A DNA stretch of 64,000 bases from Betaproteobacteria bacterium SCN2 (GCA_008923285.1 WBSG01000027.1:186001-250000), one strand, 5' to 3'; shown: positions 1-9,903, numbered from the stretch's first letter. Numbers and translations are program-made. The notes: generated from the sequence alone by a model not told the origin.

Positions 1-476
1 CCGGACACTTTATCCAGCAGCGCGCGCGGCTGGGCGAGCACGCCCAACTCGCGCCGCGCCGAGCAGGCGTCATGCATCGCCACCTTGCCGGCAAAGCTCG
101 CGTCGATGAAGTCATCGCCGCCGTGCTCGGCAAGGAAAGCGGAAAGCTCGCGCGTGCGCGCGGCCAGGGTTTCGGCCTTGGCCTGCCACAGCGGCTCGGC
201 CTTGAAGAGTTCGGGATAGTGCGTGATCAGCATGCCGGCGCAGGAGCCGGAAGGCACGACGACGTGATCGTAAAAAGCCAGGGCGTCGATGAGCGGGCGC
301 GCCAGTTCGCGCGCGGTGTTGAAGTCGCCGCTGTTGTAGGCCGGCTGGCCGCAGCAGGTCTGCGCCGGCGGCACCAAGACCTCCGCGCCCAGGCGCTCCA
401 GCAGCTTGACTGCGGCAAAGCCGGCGCTGGGCCGGAACAGGTCCACAAGACAGGTGACGAACAGGGCGACGCGCAT
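1..476 (-). CDS. lutA: LutA/YkgE-type (Fe-S)-binding protein, cysteine-rich CCG domains (3' end outside window)
   Basis: The frame read leftwards from ATG at 474-476 runs open to the window edge (158 codons). It shows the first CCG-type cysteine-rich domain, with TCCGQPAYNSG near residue 40, a conserved PSGSCAGM near residue 83, and HDACSARRELG near residue 140 (HDSCSGLRELG in relatives). LutA/YkgE proteins are the iron-sulfur subunit of the LutABC L-lactate dehydrogenase, acting with LutB and LutC in the cytoplasm; glycolate oxidase GlcF has similar domains but an extra ferredoxin part. The second CCG repeat, and any lutB/lutC, would lie outside the window. The family call is firm. The exact substrate (lactate or another hydroxy acid) is inferred from the short MRVALFVTCLVD start typical of LutA. 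Confidence 0.85.
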   Translation of the reverse strand, partial: MRVALFVTCLVDLFRPSAGFAAVKLLERLGAEVLVPPAQTCCGQPAYNSGDFNTARELARPLIDALAFYDHVVVPSGSCAGMLITHYPELFKAEPLWQAKAETLAARTRELSAFLAEHGGDDFIDASFAGKVAMHDACSARRELGVLAQPRALLDKVS

Positions 477-600
477 GGGCAGATCCGCAAAGGGCTTGGG
501 GCTATGTTAGTGGAAGTCGGCGGCGCGGCAAACCCGGGCCAGCCGCCGATTCTTTCCCCGCCTCACGCGGCCCGCGTCACGGCCCCGGCGCCCGCGCAGC

Positions 601-1047
601 CTACAGCTTGCGCGCGTTGCAGCGGCCGGGGCGCGACCATTGGGCAGCCATGATGTCCGTGGCCGAGGAAGGCATGGCCAGAATCATGCTGCTCTCCAGC
701 GTGTAGCGATCGATGACGATCTCGAGCACCGCCCGAGCGTCCGGCAGATCCTGGACATTGAGCGAGGAGGCGATGATCTTGACACTGTCCCGGCTGCTGA
801 ACAGGGTGAGCTTGGGAAACATGACGGCCTGGATGTTGTTGGGGTCGCTGTGGCTGGCAACTTCAGTAGCGGCGTCGATGCTGAAATAGGCCGGCTCGGC
901 CGCCTTGCCATAGATCCCTTCCAGCACCGTTGAAGTGGCGCCCTGGTACTTGACGGGCTCGTCCCAATGGCAGGCGACCTCGACCGGCACGGCGAACGCC
1001 GGGGCCGTGAGGACGAACAGGGCGGCGATTGCGATTTTCCGGATCAC
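601..1047 (-). CDS. hypothetical exported protein, 148 aa
   Basis: The protein begins MIRKIAIAALFVLTAPAFA, a typical Sec signal peptide with an AFA cleavage site near residue 19, so a periplasmic location is expected. The mature part has two cysteines (HWDEP region and the C-terminal GRCNARKL), possibly forming a disulfide, and reads as a small beta-rich domain. I recognise no family. An SD-like AAGGAAACGCATC precedes the ATG. It lies on the same strand as the lutA-like gene, separated by about 125 bp that hold only a GC-rich stretch with a short palindrome (ACGCGG/CCGCGT). Function unknown. Confidence 0.7.
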   Translation of the reverse strand: MIRKIAIAALFVLTAPAFAVPVEVACHWDEPVKYQGATSTVLEGIYGKAAEPAYFSIDAATEVASHSDPNNIQAVMFPKLTLFSSRDSVKIIASSLNVQDLPDARAVLEIVIDRYTLESSMILAMPSSATDIMAAQWSRPGRCNARKL

Positions 1048-1087
1048 GATGCGTTTCCTTTCTGTCTGGGTAACACTTGGATATTAG

Positions 1088-1288
1088 ACGCGCAATGCGT
1101 CTGCGCAATCGCCGTCAGTCGGCCGCGAGCACGCCCAGCGCATCGGCGACACGGCGCTCAAGGCCTGCTGCTCGCAGTACATACTGTCCGGCGTCGAGGA
1201 CAAGCGCTCCGTCAACGTTATCGGCGGGCTGGTGAGCGGGGTCCAGGGCCGGCGCACCGGCGAGGCGCTGCTGCCGCTGACGGTTTGA
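1088..1288 (+). pseudogene. gene remnant (no start codon), unidentified
   Basis: An open frame between stop codons at 1085-1087 and 1286-1288 gives a protein-like sequence (REHAQRIGDTALKACCSQY, then VNVIGGLVSGVQGRRTGEA) of quality clearly better than the overlapping frames. It has no ATG, GTG or TTG before the conserved-looking part. This suggests the 3' end of a gene whose 5' part was deleted. I cannot name the family. It is followed after 14 bp by a second remnant, so the stretch 1048-1443 looks like decaying sequence. Alternative: a chance open frame in GC-rich DNA. Confidence 0.35.
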
Positions 1289-1302
1289 CGGGAGAAATCA
1301 TC

Positions 1303-1443
1303 ATGGCCAGCCACTGCCCTGCGACTTCGACACCCTTCGCGACCAGGTGCGCGCCACTTACGAACGCATCGCCAGCCATCCCGAAGGCGACTTCCAGTTC
1401 CAGCGCACCCTGGGCTTATACGAACGGCAGGGCTTTCCCATCG
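1303..1443 (+). pseudogene. frameshifted N-terminal gene fragment (methyltransferase-like?)
   Basis: An ATG at 1303 follows a good Shine-Dalgarno (GGGAGAAATCATC), but its frame soon becomes low-quality. A second frame from 1320 encodes CDFDTLRDQVRATYERIASH followed by PEGDFQF, which looks like a genuine protein N-terminus. From memory it resembles the start of ArsM-like SAM methyltransferases, which I cannot verify. It then runs into LYERQGFPIGL, a phrase typical of GNAT C-termini. The most economical reading is a truncated, frameshifted and possibly chimeric gene remnant ending at the hairpin beyond the ZIP gene. Confidence 0.4.
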
Positions 1444-1478
1444 GGCTGGCGCAAACTGAAACCGGGTTTGCGCCAGCC
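1444..1478 (-). terminator. 13-bp perfect hairpin after the ZIP transporter gene
   Basis: GGCTGGCGCAAAC (1444-1456) and GTTTGCGCCAGCC (1466-1478) are perfect inverted repeats around a 9-nt loop. The hairpin abuts the stop codon of the ZIP gene. There is no T-run on either side, so it may act as a Rho-type or mRNA-stabilising hairpin rather than as a classical intrinsic terminator. Confidence 0.6.
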
Positions 1479-2411
1479 TCAGCCGAGCGTGGTATCCAGC
1501 ACCATCATCAGCGCGAAGCCGGCCATGAGGCCGAGCGTGGCCGGAGTCTGGTGGCCGTTGCGATGGGTTTCCGGAATCACTTCGTGGCTGACGACGAAAA
1601 TCATGGCGCCGGCGGCAAGCCCGAGGCCAATCGGATAGGCGAGCGCCAGCCCGCTGGCGAGGCCGATGCCGAGCAGCGCACCGGCGGGCTCCATCAGGCC
1701 GCTCAACGCGGCCACGCCCACCGCGCGCGACGGCGCGAGGCCGGCGGCTTTCAAGGCCATGGCCACGGCCAGGCCTTCCGGGATGTCCTGCAGTGCGATG
1801 GCCATGGTGAGCGGCAGCCCCACGCCAAGGTCGCCATTTGCAAACGATACGCCGATGGCCATGCCCTCGGGCAGGTTGTGCAGGGCGATGGCGAACACGA
1901 ACAGCCAGACCCGCGAGACGCGGCCACAGCCGGCGCCGCAGGGTCCGCCGTGCTCGTGCTCGTGCGGGGTGAACTGGTCGAGCCCCAACATCAGGAGCAC
2001 GCCGAGACCGAGGCCGGCAACGACGGTGAGCGCACCGATGGACGTGCTGCCGGTGATTGCCTCGCCGGCGGCAAGGCCGGGCAGGATGAGCGAGAAGGAA
2101 CTCGCCGCCAGCATCATGCCGGCGGCGAGCCCCAGCATGGTGTCCTCGGTGCGGCTGGAGATGCTGCGCAGGAACAGCGCCGGCAAGGCGCCGAGCGCCG
2201 TGGCGGCGAAGCCGGCGATGCCGCCGAGCAAGCCCAGGCGCAGCGCGGCATCAGCCTCGCCCGCAGCCACGCGCCAGAGGCTGGTGGCGAGCAGCAGCGC
2301 GAGCGCCGCCAGCGCCAGCGCCAGGCCCAGCGCGGCGTAGGGGTGTTCCTGCGCATGGTTCGCCCAGGTCGCGCGCCAGCTCAGCGGCGCATCCCGATGC
2401 GCGAGCTCCAT
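1479..2411 (-). CDS. ZIP family divalent metal (zinc) transporter
   Basis: A 310-residue inner-membrane protein that imports Zn(II) or related divalent cations. It has about eight hydrophobic segments. The metal-binding TM4 motif HNLPEGMAIGVSF and TM5 motif QDIPEGLAVAMAL are intact, and HEVIPE lies in a later helix. A His-rich loop (HEHEHGGPCGAGCG, about residues 150-163) sits before TM4 as in GufA/ZupT-type ZIPs. The first 25 residues form a hydrophilic extension before a TM. The ATG is preceded by GGAAGGGCGGAC. A 34-codon ORF with a strong SD lies 25 bp upstream on the same strand, suggesting one transcript. Substrate is assigned by family only. Confidence 0.9.
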   Translation of the reverse strand: MELAHRDAPLSWRATWANHAQEHPYAALGLALALAALALLLATSLWRVAAGEADAALRLGLLGGIAGFAATALGALPALFLRSISSRTEDTMLGLAAGMMLAASSFSLILPGLAAGEAITGSTSIGALTVVAGLGLGVLLMLGLDQFTPHEHEHGGPCGAGCGRVSRVWLFVFAIALHNLPEGMAIGVSFANGDLGVGLPLTMAIALQDIPEGLAVAMALKAAGLAPSRAVGVAALSGLMEPAGALLGIGLASGLALAYPIGLGLAAGAMIFVVSHEVIPETHRNGHQTPATLGLMAGFALMMVLDTTLG

Positions 2412-2436
2412 GTCCGCCCTTCCCTCTGCCGCTCGA

Positions 2437-2541
2437 TCAGCAGTAGCCGAGCGGCACTTCCTCGTCTTCCGTTGCGGCGGCGCGTTCGGCCGCCACGTCC
2501 CGCCGCCAGGCCCTGAAAACGCTGTACAAGCTCAATGCCAT
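2437..2541 (-). CDS. small ORF, 34 aa, ahead of ZIP gene
   Basis: Begins MALSLYSVFRAWRRD and ends EDEEVPLGYC, with a basic first half and an acidic tail. It is preceded by a strong ribosome-binding site, GAAAGGAGAATCATC. It ends 25 bp before the ZIP transporter start, so it is probably the first gene of that transcript. The 140 bp upstream are AT-rich (about 2615-2690) and presumably carry the promoter. Beyond the family-less sequence nothing shows a function; a regulatory microprotein or leader peptide is possible. The call rests on the RBS, position and non-random composition. Confidence 0.5.
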   Translation of the reverse strand: MALSLYSVFRAWRRDVAAERAAATEDEEVPLGYC

Positions 2542-2684
2542 GATGATTCTCCTTTCGTTTCGCTGCGCAGAATCGCTCTGCGCCAGCCGCTCTCGACACG
2601 ATGTGTCCTGGATTCATTACACGGCATTCTTGATCATTTGTGAAATTGATTTAACGAAACAATCCGATAGTCATTAACAATGAT

Positions 2685-3194
2685 TCAGACAGGTTGCCAG
2701 TAGCGGTGCGGATAGTCCCGATCGGCATCCTCGACCGGCAGGCGGTTCATGCCGCGTGCCGCAAAGAAGCCGTTGGCATCGGCCTGCGCCTTGACCAGCA
2801 GGCCGTCGAATCCGCCTGAGCTGGCGGCAGCCCGCGCCGCTTCGAGCAGGCGACCGCCGATGCCCTGGCGCTGTCTTGCCGGGTCGACGTAGATGCCGTG
2901 CAGCAACAGCCCGCGCCGACCCTGCGGCAGGTCGTGGGCCTCGGCCTCTTCCCAGGCGGCGACGCCGGCAATTTGGTGCATGGCGTCTTCCGCCACCACG
3001 ATGTGCAGGAAGGCGAGGTCATGTTCGCCGTAGCGATAGCTCGGCAGGACGAGGCGCTTGACTCTTTCCGGCAGTTGCCAGGCCATCAGGGCGCGCTCGA
3101 TGACGCCGTTGATCGCCGCCAGCTCGCCGGCTTGCGCAGGCCGTATCCGGACCACGCTCGCCGGCGCATCCATGGAAGCAGCCGGCCGGCTCAT
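2685..3194 (-). CDS. GNAT family N-acetyltransferase
   Basis: A 169-residue cytoplasmic GCN5-related acetyltransferase. The acetyl-CoA binding motif A appears as GIYVDPARQRQGIGGRLLE (about residues 99-117), followed by motif B-like FFAARGMNRL near the C-terminus. Acceptor substrate is not predictable. The start ATG overlaps the TGA of an upstream 28-codon ORF (ATGA at 3191-3194), indicating translational coupling. The gene belongs to a same-strand string with that ORF and the 99-residue protein upstream. Confidence 0.85.
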   Translation of the reverse strand: MSRPAASMDAPASVVRIRPAQAGELAAINGVIERALMAWQLPERVKRLVLPSYRYGEHDLAFLHIVVAEDAMHQIAGVAAWEEAEAHDLPQGRRGLLLHGIYVDPARQRQGIGGRLLEAARAAASSGGFDGLLVKAQADANGFFAARGMNRLPVEDADRDYPHRYWQPV

Positions 3195-3277
3195 GACACA
3201 TCCCAGGCCAGCGCTTCGAGTCCGGCGCCCAGCATGGCCATCGCCCGCATGAACTGGTGTCCGATATTTCCAGGCAT
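3191..3277 (-). CDS. 28-aa ORF translationally coupled to the GNAT gene
   Basis: MPGNIGHQFMRAMAMLGAG... ends ALAWDVS. It has a strong SD, TTTAGGAGAGCGGGC, before its ATG at 3275-3277, and its stop overlaps the acetyltransferase start by the sequence ATGA. The geometry (SD, short ORF, ATGA) is that of a real coupled cistron. The peptide is mildly amphipathic with one short hydrophobic stretch. No family recognised; it may serve only to load ribosomes onto the acetyltransferase, which itself lacks an independent strong SD. Confidence 0.5.
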   Translation of the reverse strand: MPGNIGHQFMRAMAMLGAGLEALAWDVS

Positions 3278-3287
3278 GCCCGCTCTC

Positions 3288-3587
3288 CTAAAGATATTTG
3301 ATGCGGCTGCGCAGGTCGTCGATGTCGGTCCCGACGTCGCACAGCGCGCCGCCCTCGGTGCCGACGACGACACCGACGCCCGAGACCGGGATGAGCGTGT
3401 CGATCTGGAAGCGCCCGCTGCTGCCGCGCAGGAAACATTCCTCGTCGAAGTACAGGCGGTCGCCTGCCGTGCCGACCGCATCGGATTCCAGGGTATCGAA
3501 GCCGACCAGGCGCGCGATGTCGTCGCGGCCGCCGATTTCGACCGGCTCGACGCTGCGCGTCTGGGCGTTGATCAGGATGGCTCTCAT
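3288..3587 (-). CDS. conserved hypothetical protein, 99 aa (DUF3846-like?)
   Basis: A small soluble protein beginning MRAILINAQTRSVEPVEIGG, with a central RLYFDEECFLRG and C-terminal GALCDVGTDIDDL. The pattern of an N-terminal beta strand plus a late conserved gly-rich segment resembles small DUF3846-type proteins, which I offer only as a guess. The SD CTGGGAGAACCCGTTT precedes the ATG at 3585-3587. It sits 10 bp before the 28-codon ORF and 56 bp beyond katG on the same strand, separated from katG by a hairpin. Confidence 0.65.
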   Translation of the reverse strand: MRAILINAQTRSVEPVEIGGRDDIARLVGFDTLESDAVGTAGDRLYFDEECFLRGSSGRFQIDTLIPVSGVGVVVGTEGGALCDVGTDIDDLRSRIKYL

Positions 3588-3615
3588 AAACGGGTTCTCC
3601 CAGGTTTGAGTTTCA

Positions 3616-3636
3616 GCCCCCTCCGGCGGAGGGGGC
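3616..3636 (-). terminator. GC-rich hairpin downstream of katG
   Basis: GCCCCCTCCG and CGGAGGGGGC are perfect complementary arms directly after the katG stop codon. No T-run follows, so termination may be partial; genes downstream on the same strand have their own SDs. Confidence 0.6.
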
Positions 3637-3643
3637 CGCTGGC

Positions 3644-5890
<2,247 letters not shown>

Positions 5891-5905
5891 TTAGACTAGG
5901 TCTAA
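5891..5905. promoter_or_regulatory. palindrome TTAGAC-TAG-GTCTAA in the katG promoter region
   Basis: A 15-bp inverted repeat that overlaps the left edge of the tandem OxyR-type site. On the katG strand it yields TTAGAC, a possible -35 element, with TTGAAT 18 bp further as a weak -10. A matching TTAGAC / 18 bp / TAAAGT arrangement occurs before the rubrerythrin gene. Confidence 0.4.
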
Positions 5906-5942
5906 TATTTATTGACTAAGTTTCCGATAGCTTTTGACTAAC
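5898..5942 (+). promoter_or_regulatory. tandem OxyR-type binding site between katG and oxyR
   Basis: Two 15-mers spaced 22 bp apart, ATATTTATTGACTAA (5905-5919) and ATAGCTTTTGACTAA (5927-5941), fit much of the OxyR tetramer consensus ATAGnTnnnAnCTAT-N7-ATAGnTnnnAnCTAT. Both share TTGACTAA. The site abuts the oxyR start (ATG at 5945), consistent with autorepression, and lies 74 bp from the katG start. A gap-free similar 45-bp element lies upstream of rubrerythrin on the other strand. Confidence 0.7.
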
Positions 5943-5944
5943 CC

Positions 5945-6880
5945 ATGACTCTCACCGAGCTCAAATACGTCCTGGCCGTCGCGCGCGAGAAGCATTTCGG
6001 CCGTGCGGCCGAGGCCTGCTTCGTGTCGCAGCCCACGCTGTCAGTCGCCATCAAGAAGCTGGAGGAGGAACTCGGCGTCACCCTGTTCGAACGCGGCGGC
6101 GGCGGCGAACTCGGCGTGACGCCTGCCGGCGAGCGCGTGGCGGAGCAGGCCGCGCTCATCTTCGAACTGGTGGACGGCATCAAGGACCTGGCCATGGTCG
6201 CCAAGGACGATCTGCAGGGGCCGTTGAAGCTTGGCGCCATCTACACCATCGCGCCTTATTTGCTGCCGGAACTGATCCCGCAACTGCACGAACGCGCGCC
6301 GCACATGCCGCTGCTGCTGGAAGAGAATTACACCCGCGTGCTGACGGAAAAACTCAAGAAGGGCGAACTCGACGCCATGATCATCGCCACCCCGGTGGAA
6401 GATCCGTCCATCCTGGCGCTGCCCCTGTACGAGGAACCCTTCGTCGTGGCCGTGCCTGCCGACCACGCCTGGAAGAAAAGAAAATCCATCGACAGCCTCG
6501 AACTGGAAGCCGAGAGGATGCTGCTGCTGGGCAGCGGCCACTGCTTCCGCGACCAGGTGCTGAAGGTCTGCCCCGCGCTCAACCGCTCGGCCAGCGACGG
6601 GCTGCAGAAAACCCTGGAAAGCAGTTCGCTGGAAACCATCCGCCACATGGTGGCCTCGGGCATGGGCACCACGGTGCTGCCCTGCACTGCCACGCGCCTG
6701 CATACCTCGTCCGACAGCCTGCTTGCCTACCGGCCGTTTTCCAAGCCCGCGCCCACGCGCGTGGTCAGCCTCGCCTGGCGCAAGAGCTTTCCGCGTCCGC
6801 GCGCCATCGAGGCGGTGCGCCAGGCGGTGCTGGCGGCGACCCTGCCCTGCGTGGAAAAGATCCGGCCCGGCAAGCGCTGA
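5945..6880 (+). CDS. oxyR: LysR-type peroxide regulator OxyR
   Basis: A 311-residue LysR-family activator: winged HTH in residues 1-60 (LKYVLAVAREKHFGRAAEAC, VSQPTLSVAIKKLEEELG) and a periplasmic-binding-like sensor domain. The redox pair is Cys200 (LLLGSGHCFRDQ) and Cys209 (KVCPAL), matching C199/C208 of Escherichia coli OxyR; H2O2 oxidises these to a disulfide that activates transcription. The divergent katG and the intervening tandem site support the assignment. Likely targets in this window are katG, oxyR itself and the rubrerythrin cluster. It ends 22 bp from the convergent modC. Confidence 0.95.
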   Translation: MTLTELKYVLAVAREKHFGRAAEACFVSQPTLSVAIKKLEEELGVTLFERGGGGELGVTPAGERVAEQAALIFELVDGIKDLAMVAKDDLQGPLKLGAIYTIAPYLLPELIPQLHERAPHMPLLLEENYTRVLTEKLKKGELDAMIIATPVEDPSILALPLYEEPFVVAVPADHAWKKRKSIDSLELEAERMLLLGSGHCFRDQVLKVCPALNRSASDGLQKTLESSSLETIRHMVASGMGTTVLPCTATRLHTSSDSLLAYRPFSKPAPTRVVSLAWRKSFPRPRAIEAVRQAVLAATLPCVEKIRPGKR

Positions 6881-6902
6881 CATTCAGCAGGTCTGAACCG
6901 GC

Positions 6903-7967
6903 TCAGGCCACCGCCACGCTTTTCACCTGGGCGATCACTTGGGCGCCCTTTTCGAGATTGAGCAGCCTTGCCGACTTGCGCGTGATGCGCGCGAGCAGCG
7001 GCGTTTCGCCCAGCGCCAGTTTCACCAGCACCTGGCCGGGCGCATCCGCGGCCAGTTCGACCACCTGCGCCGGCAGCAGATTGAGGATGCTGGTCTGCTG
7101 CGGCATGGCCAGCGCGAGGCTGACGTCGCGCGCGGCGACGCGTACGCGCAGCGGCGCGCCCAAACTGCCGTGCAGTCCCGCGAGTTCGAGTTCGACGCTG
7201 CCGCAGGCCACGCGTGTGAGCTGCAATTCGGCATCCTGGCCGACGACGATGGCATCGAGCACGGTCGCGGCGACATCGCGGTGCGCCAGCGGCAGGTCCA
7301 ATCGCGTCATGCCCTCGGTCAGCGGTCCCTGGTAGGCGATGCGGCCATCGTCGATCAGCAGAAGATGGTCGGCGAGACGCGCTACTTCATCGAGGGCGTG
7401 GCTGACGTAGAGCACCGGCAGCGCCAGTTCGCGGTGCAGGCGCTCCAGATAGGGCAGGATCTCGGCGCGCGCGTTGGCGTCCAGCGCCGCCATCGGCTCG
7501 TCCATCAGCAGCAGGCGCGGGCACGACAGGAGCGCACGGCCGATGGCGACGCGCTGGCGCTGGCCGCCGGAGAGCTGGTGCGGCGCGCGCTCGATCAGGC
7601 TATCCAGTCCGAGCCAGCCGATGACGTCGTCGCGATTCAGCGTGCGCCCGGCCGCCGGCACCCGCTTCCAGCCATAGTCCAGGTTGCCGCGCACCGAGAG
7701 GTGGGGGAACAGGCTGGCTTCCTGAAACACGTAGCCGAGCGCGCGCCGGTGCGTGGGCAGGAAAGCTTTCTCGTCCTGCCAAACCTCGCCGTTGACGACA
7801 AGGCGCCCGTCGGCGCGCGCGAGGCCGGCGATAAGCCGCAGCAACGTGGTCTTGCCGGAGCCGGAAGGCCCGAACAGCGCGGTGACGCCCTGCCCGGGCA
7901 TGCTGAACGCCGCATTCAGGTCGAAGGCGCCGAGCGTACTGCGGAAACGCGCCTCGATCAGGCTCAT
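6903..7967 (-). CDS. modC: molybdate ABC transporter ATP-binding protein ModC
   Basis: A 354-residue ATPase of the molybdate importer. Walker [14 protein letters not shown], signature [15 protein letters not shown], Walker B LLLMDEP and the switch His (VSHALDE) are intact. A C-terminal TOBE/MOP domain (about residues 290-352, including [13 protein letters not shown]) binds oxyanion as in other ModC proteins. The ATG at 7965-7967 overlaps the modB stop by ATGA, so it is co-translated with modB. Last gene of modE-modA-modB-modC. Confidence 0.95.
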   Translation of the reverse strand: MSLIEARFRSTLGAFDLNAAFSMPGQGVTALFGPSGSGKTTLLRLIAGLARADGRLVVNGEVWQDEKAFLPTHRRALGYVFQEASLFPHLSVRGNLDYGWKRVPAAGRTLNRDDVIGWLGLDSLIERAPHQLSGGQRQRVAIGRALLSCPRLLLMDEPMAALDANARAEILPYLERLHRELALPVLYVSHALDEVARLADHLLLIDDGRIAYQGPLTEGMTRLDLPLAHRDVAATVLDAIVVGQDAELQLTRVACGSVELELAGLHGSLGAPLRVRVAARDVSLALAMPQQTSILNLLPAQVVELAADAPGQVLVKLALGETPLLARITRKSARLLNLEKGAQVIAQVKSVAVA

Positions 7968-8644
7968 GCCGGTGTCCGCTGCCAGTGCCCGCCGCGCCTG
8001 CCCAGCATCAGCAGCACGATGAAGGAAAACGCCACCAGCCCGGCCGACAGCACATGCGCTTCGGCGTATTCCAGCGCTTCGACGTGGTCGTAGATCGCCA
8101 CCGACAGCACGCGCGTCTCGCCCGGTATGTTGCCGCCCAGCATCAACACCACGCCGAACTCGCCGACGGTGTGGGCGAAGGTCAGCACGGCAGCGGTGAC
8201 GAAGCCGGGGCGCGCGAGCGGCAGCGCCACGCTGAGGAAACGATCCCAGGATGACGCGCGCAAGGTCGCGGCCACTTCGAGCGGGCGCGCGCCGACGGCG
8301 GCGAAGGCATTGGCGAGCGGCTGCACCGCGAAGGGCAGCGAGAACACGACCGAGCCGACCACCAGGCCGGCGAAGGTGAAGGGCAGGGTTTGCAGTCCCA
8401 TTGCCTGCATCCAGCCGCCGACCAGGCCCTTGGGCCCGAGCAGCACCAGCAGATAGAAACCGAGCACGGTGGGCGGCAGCACCAGCGGCAGCGACACCAG
8501 CGCGGTGACGGCCGCGCGCAGCCGCGCGCGGGTATGCGTCAGCCACCAGGCCAGCGGCGTGGCGATCAGCAGCAGCAGCAGCGTGGTCACCGTTGCCAGC
8601 TTGAGCGTGAGCAGGATGGTCGTATGGTCGATCGCGGGTGCCAT
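7964..8644 (-). CDS. modB: molybdate ABC transporter permease ModB
   Basis: Inner-membrane permease of 226 residues with about five or six TM helices. The cytoplasmic EAA loop that docks ModC is visible as [14 protein letters not shown] followed by the helix [14 protein letters not shown]. Residues [18 protein letters not shown] are characteristic of ModB. It starts 3 bp after the modA stop and overlaps modC by 4 bp, so the three are one translational unit. Confidence 0.95.
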   Translation of the reverse strand: MAPAIDHTTILLTLKLATVTTLLLLLIATPLAWWLTHTRARLRAAVTALVSLPLVLPPTVLGFYLLVLLGPKGLVGGWMQAMGLQTLPFTFAGLVVGSVVFSLPFAVQPLANAFAAVGARPLEVAATLRASSWDRFLSVALPLARPGFVTAAVLTFAHTVGEFGVVLMLGGNIPGETRVLSVAIYDHVEALEYAEAHVLSAGLVAFSFIVLLMLGRRGGHWQRTPA

Positions 8645-8647
8645 GAT

Positions 8648-9394
8648 TCAGATATCGTAGCCGTAACTGCGGATCAGCGCCTGCGCCTGCGGGGTTTTCA
8701 GGAATTCGAGCAGCGCGCGCGCGGCCGCGTTCTTTTCGCCGCGCTTCAACAGGGCCGCGTCCTGGCGGATCGGCGTGTAGAACGAAGTCGGCACCAGCCA
8801 GGCCGAGCCGCCGCTGAGCTTGCCGTCCTGCCACACTTGCGACAGCGCGACGAAGCCGATGTCGGCATTGCCGCTGGCGACGAACTGATGGGTCTGGCCG
8901 ATGTTCTCGCCAGTGACGAATTTTCCCCTTGCCTGCACGGACAGTCCCAGCTTGTCCAGCACCTGCATGGCCGCCGCACCGTAGGGGGCGAGCCTGGCAT
9001 TGGCCACGGCGAGCTTGTTATAGGCGCCGCTGCGCAGCACCGCAGCGCTGCCGTCGAGCTTCGCGCTATCGGCGCTCCACAGCACCAGCTTGCCGATGGC
9101 GTAGGTCTGCGTGCGGACGGCGTCGCCCTCGCGCGCCAGCCGCGCCGGCGTCTCTTCATCGGCGGCGAGCAGGACGTCGAAGGGCGCGCCGTGCTTGATC
9201 TGGGTGTAGAACTTGCCGGTGCTGCCGGAAGACAGCGCCAGGCTGTGACCGGTGGCTTTTTCGAACAAGGGCGCCAGCTGTTTCATCGGCGCGCTGAAGT
9301 TCGCCGCCACGGCGATGCTGGCCTGCCCTGCCTGGACGTTCGCAGCGAATGCCAGGACAGAAAGTGACAGGAATGACCTCAATGCACGCGCCAC
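8648..9394 (-). CDS. modA: periplasmic molybdate-binding protein ModA
   Basis: Substrate-binding protein of the molybdate ABC importer. Mature-part signatures include VAVAANFSAPMKQL, FEKATGHSLALSSGSTGKFYTQI and DVLLAADEETPARL. I choose the GTG at 9392-9394 as start because CAGGAG lies 5 nt upstream; the signal peptide then reads VARALRSFLSLSVLAFAANVQA. A GTG three bases earlier and a much longer ATG frame (from 9478, which overlaps modE) are alternatives. Length 248 residues is normal. A candidate ModE operator lies just upstream. Confidence 0.93.
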   Translation of the reverse strand: MARALRSFLSLSVLAFAANVQAGQASIAVAANFSAPMKQLAPLFEKATGHSLALSSGSTGKFYTQIKHGAPFDVLLAADEETPARLAREGDAVRTQTYAIGKLVLWSADSAKLDGSAAVLRSGAYNKLAVANARLAPYGAAAMQVLDKLGLSVQARGKFVTGENIGQTHQFVASGNADIGFVALSQVWQDGKLSGGSAWLVPTSFYTPIRQDAALLKRGEKNAAARALLEFLKTPQAQALIRSYGYDI

Positions 9395-9411
9395 CACGGC
9401 TCCTGGCTGTT

Positions 9412-9437
9412 TCGTTATTTCCAGTATGTCATATCGA
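9412..9437. promoter_or_regulatory. candidate ModE operator before modA
   Basis: Imperfect inverted repeat TCGTTAT (9412-9418) and ATATCGA (9431-9437), 12 bp apart, in the 80-bp gap between modE and modA. The half-sites resemble the TCGnTATA/TATAnCGA arms of known ModE boxes. Molybdate-loaded ModE binding here would repress modABC. Confidence 0.45.
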
Positions 9438-9474
9438 TTTCGTCTTCGCCAGAGGCCAGGGCCAGGGGATTGCT

Positions 9475-9831
9475 TCAATCGTCGCGAAGATCAGCGGCCA
9501 GGTGCGTGCCCAGCGCAGCGAGTTCAGCTTCAGTGGCCTTGCGCGCACGCACCTCCAGGCGGCGATAGAGGACAATGACCTCCTCGGCCAGGGGCGTCAG
9601 CGCCGCGCCGCCGCCGTGCGCGCCCCCCTTGCTCGCCTCGACCAGCGGCGTTTTGAAACAGCGGTTCATGGTGTCGACCAGGTGCCAGGCGCGCTTGTAG
9701 CTCATGTTCATGCTGCGCCCGGCGGCGGCGATGGAACCGGTCTCGCGGATGGCTTCGAGCAGTTGCAGCTTGCCGGGGCCGAGGGCGATGGCCTCGCCGA
9801 GGATGAGACGGAAAGTCAGACGGGGTTTCAT
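9475..9831 (-). CDS. modE: ModE-type molybdate-responsive regulator (HTH domain only)
   Basis: A 118-residue protein equal to the N-terminal winged-HTH domain of ModE (LILGEAIALGPGKLQLLEAI, GSIAAAGRSMNMSYKRAWHL), with no C-terminal MOP/TOBE domain. GGAHGGGAALTPLAEEVIVLY marks the wing and dimer helix. Such short ModE/LysR-N proteins are common in proteobacteria; how the single-domain form senses molybdate is unclear. It is the first gene of the modEABC string and likely controls the operator between it and modA. Confidence 0.85.
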   Translation of the reverse strand: MKPRLTFRLILGEAIALGPGKLQLLEAIRETGSIAAAGRSMNMSYKRAWHLVDTMNRCFKTPLVEASKGGAHGGGAALTPLAEEVIVLYRRLEVRARKATEAELAALGTHLAADLRDD

Positions 9832-9903
9832 GCGGACATGATAACGCCAGCCAACCGGGGCAGAAACGCGCCCAGGCGGGGACTGCGCCGGTATCATTCG
9901 CCC

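Noticed and set aside
8093-9367. Plus-strand frames opposite modB-modA
   Set aside because: Gln/Arg-rich antisense shadows without SDs or motifs.
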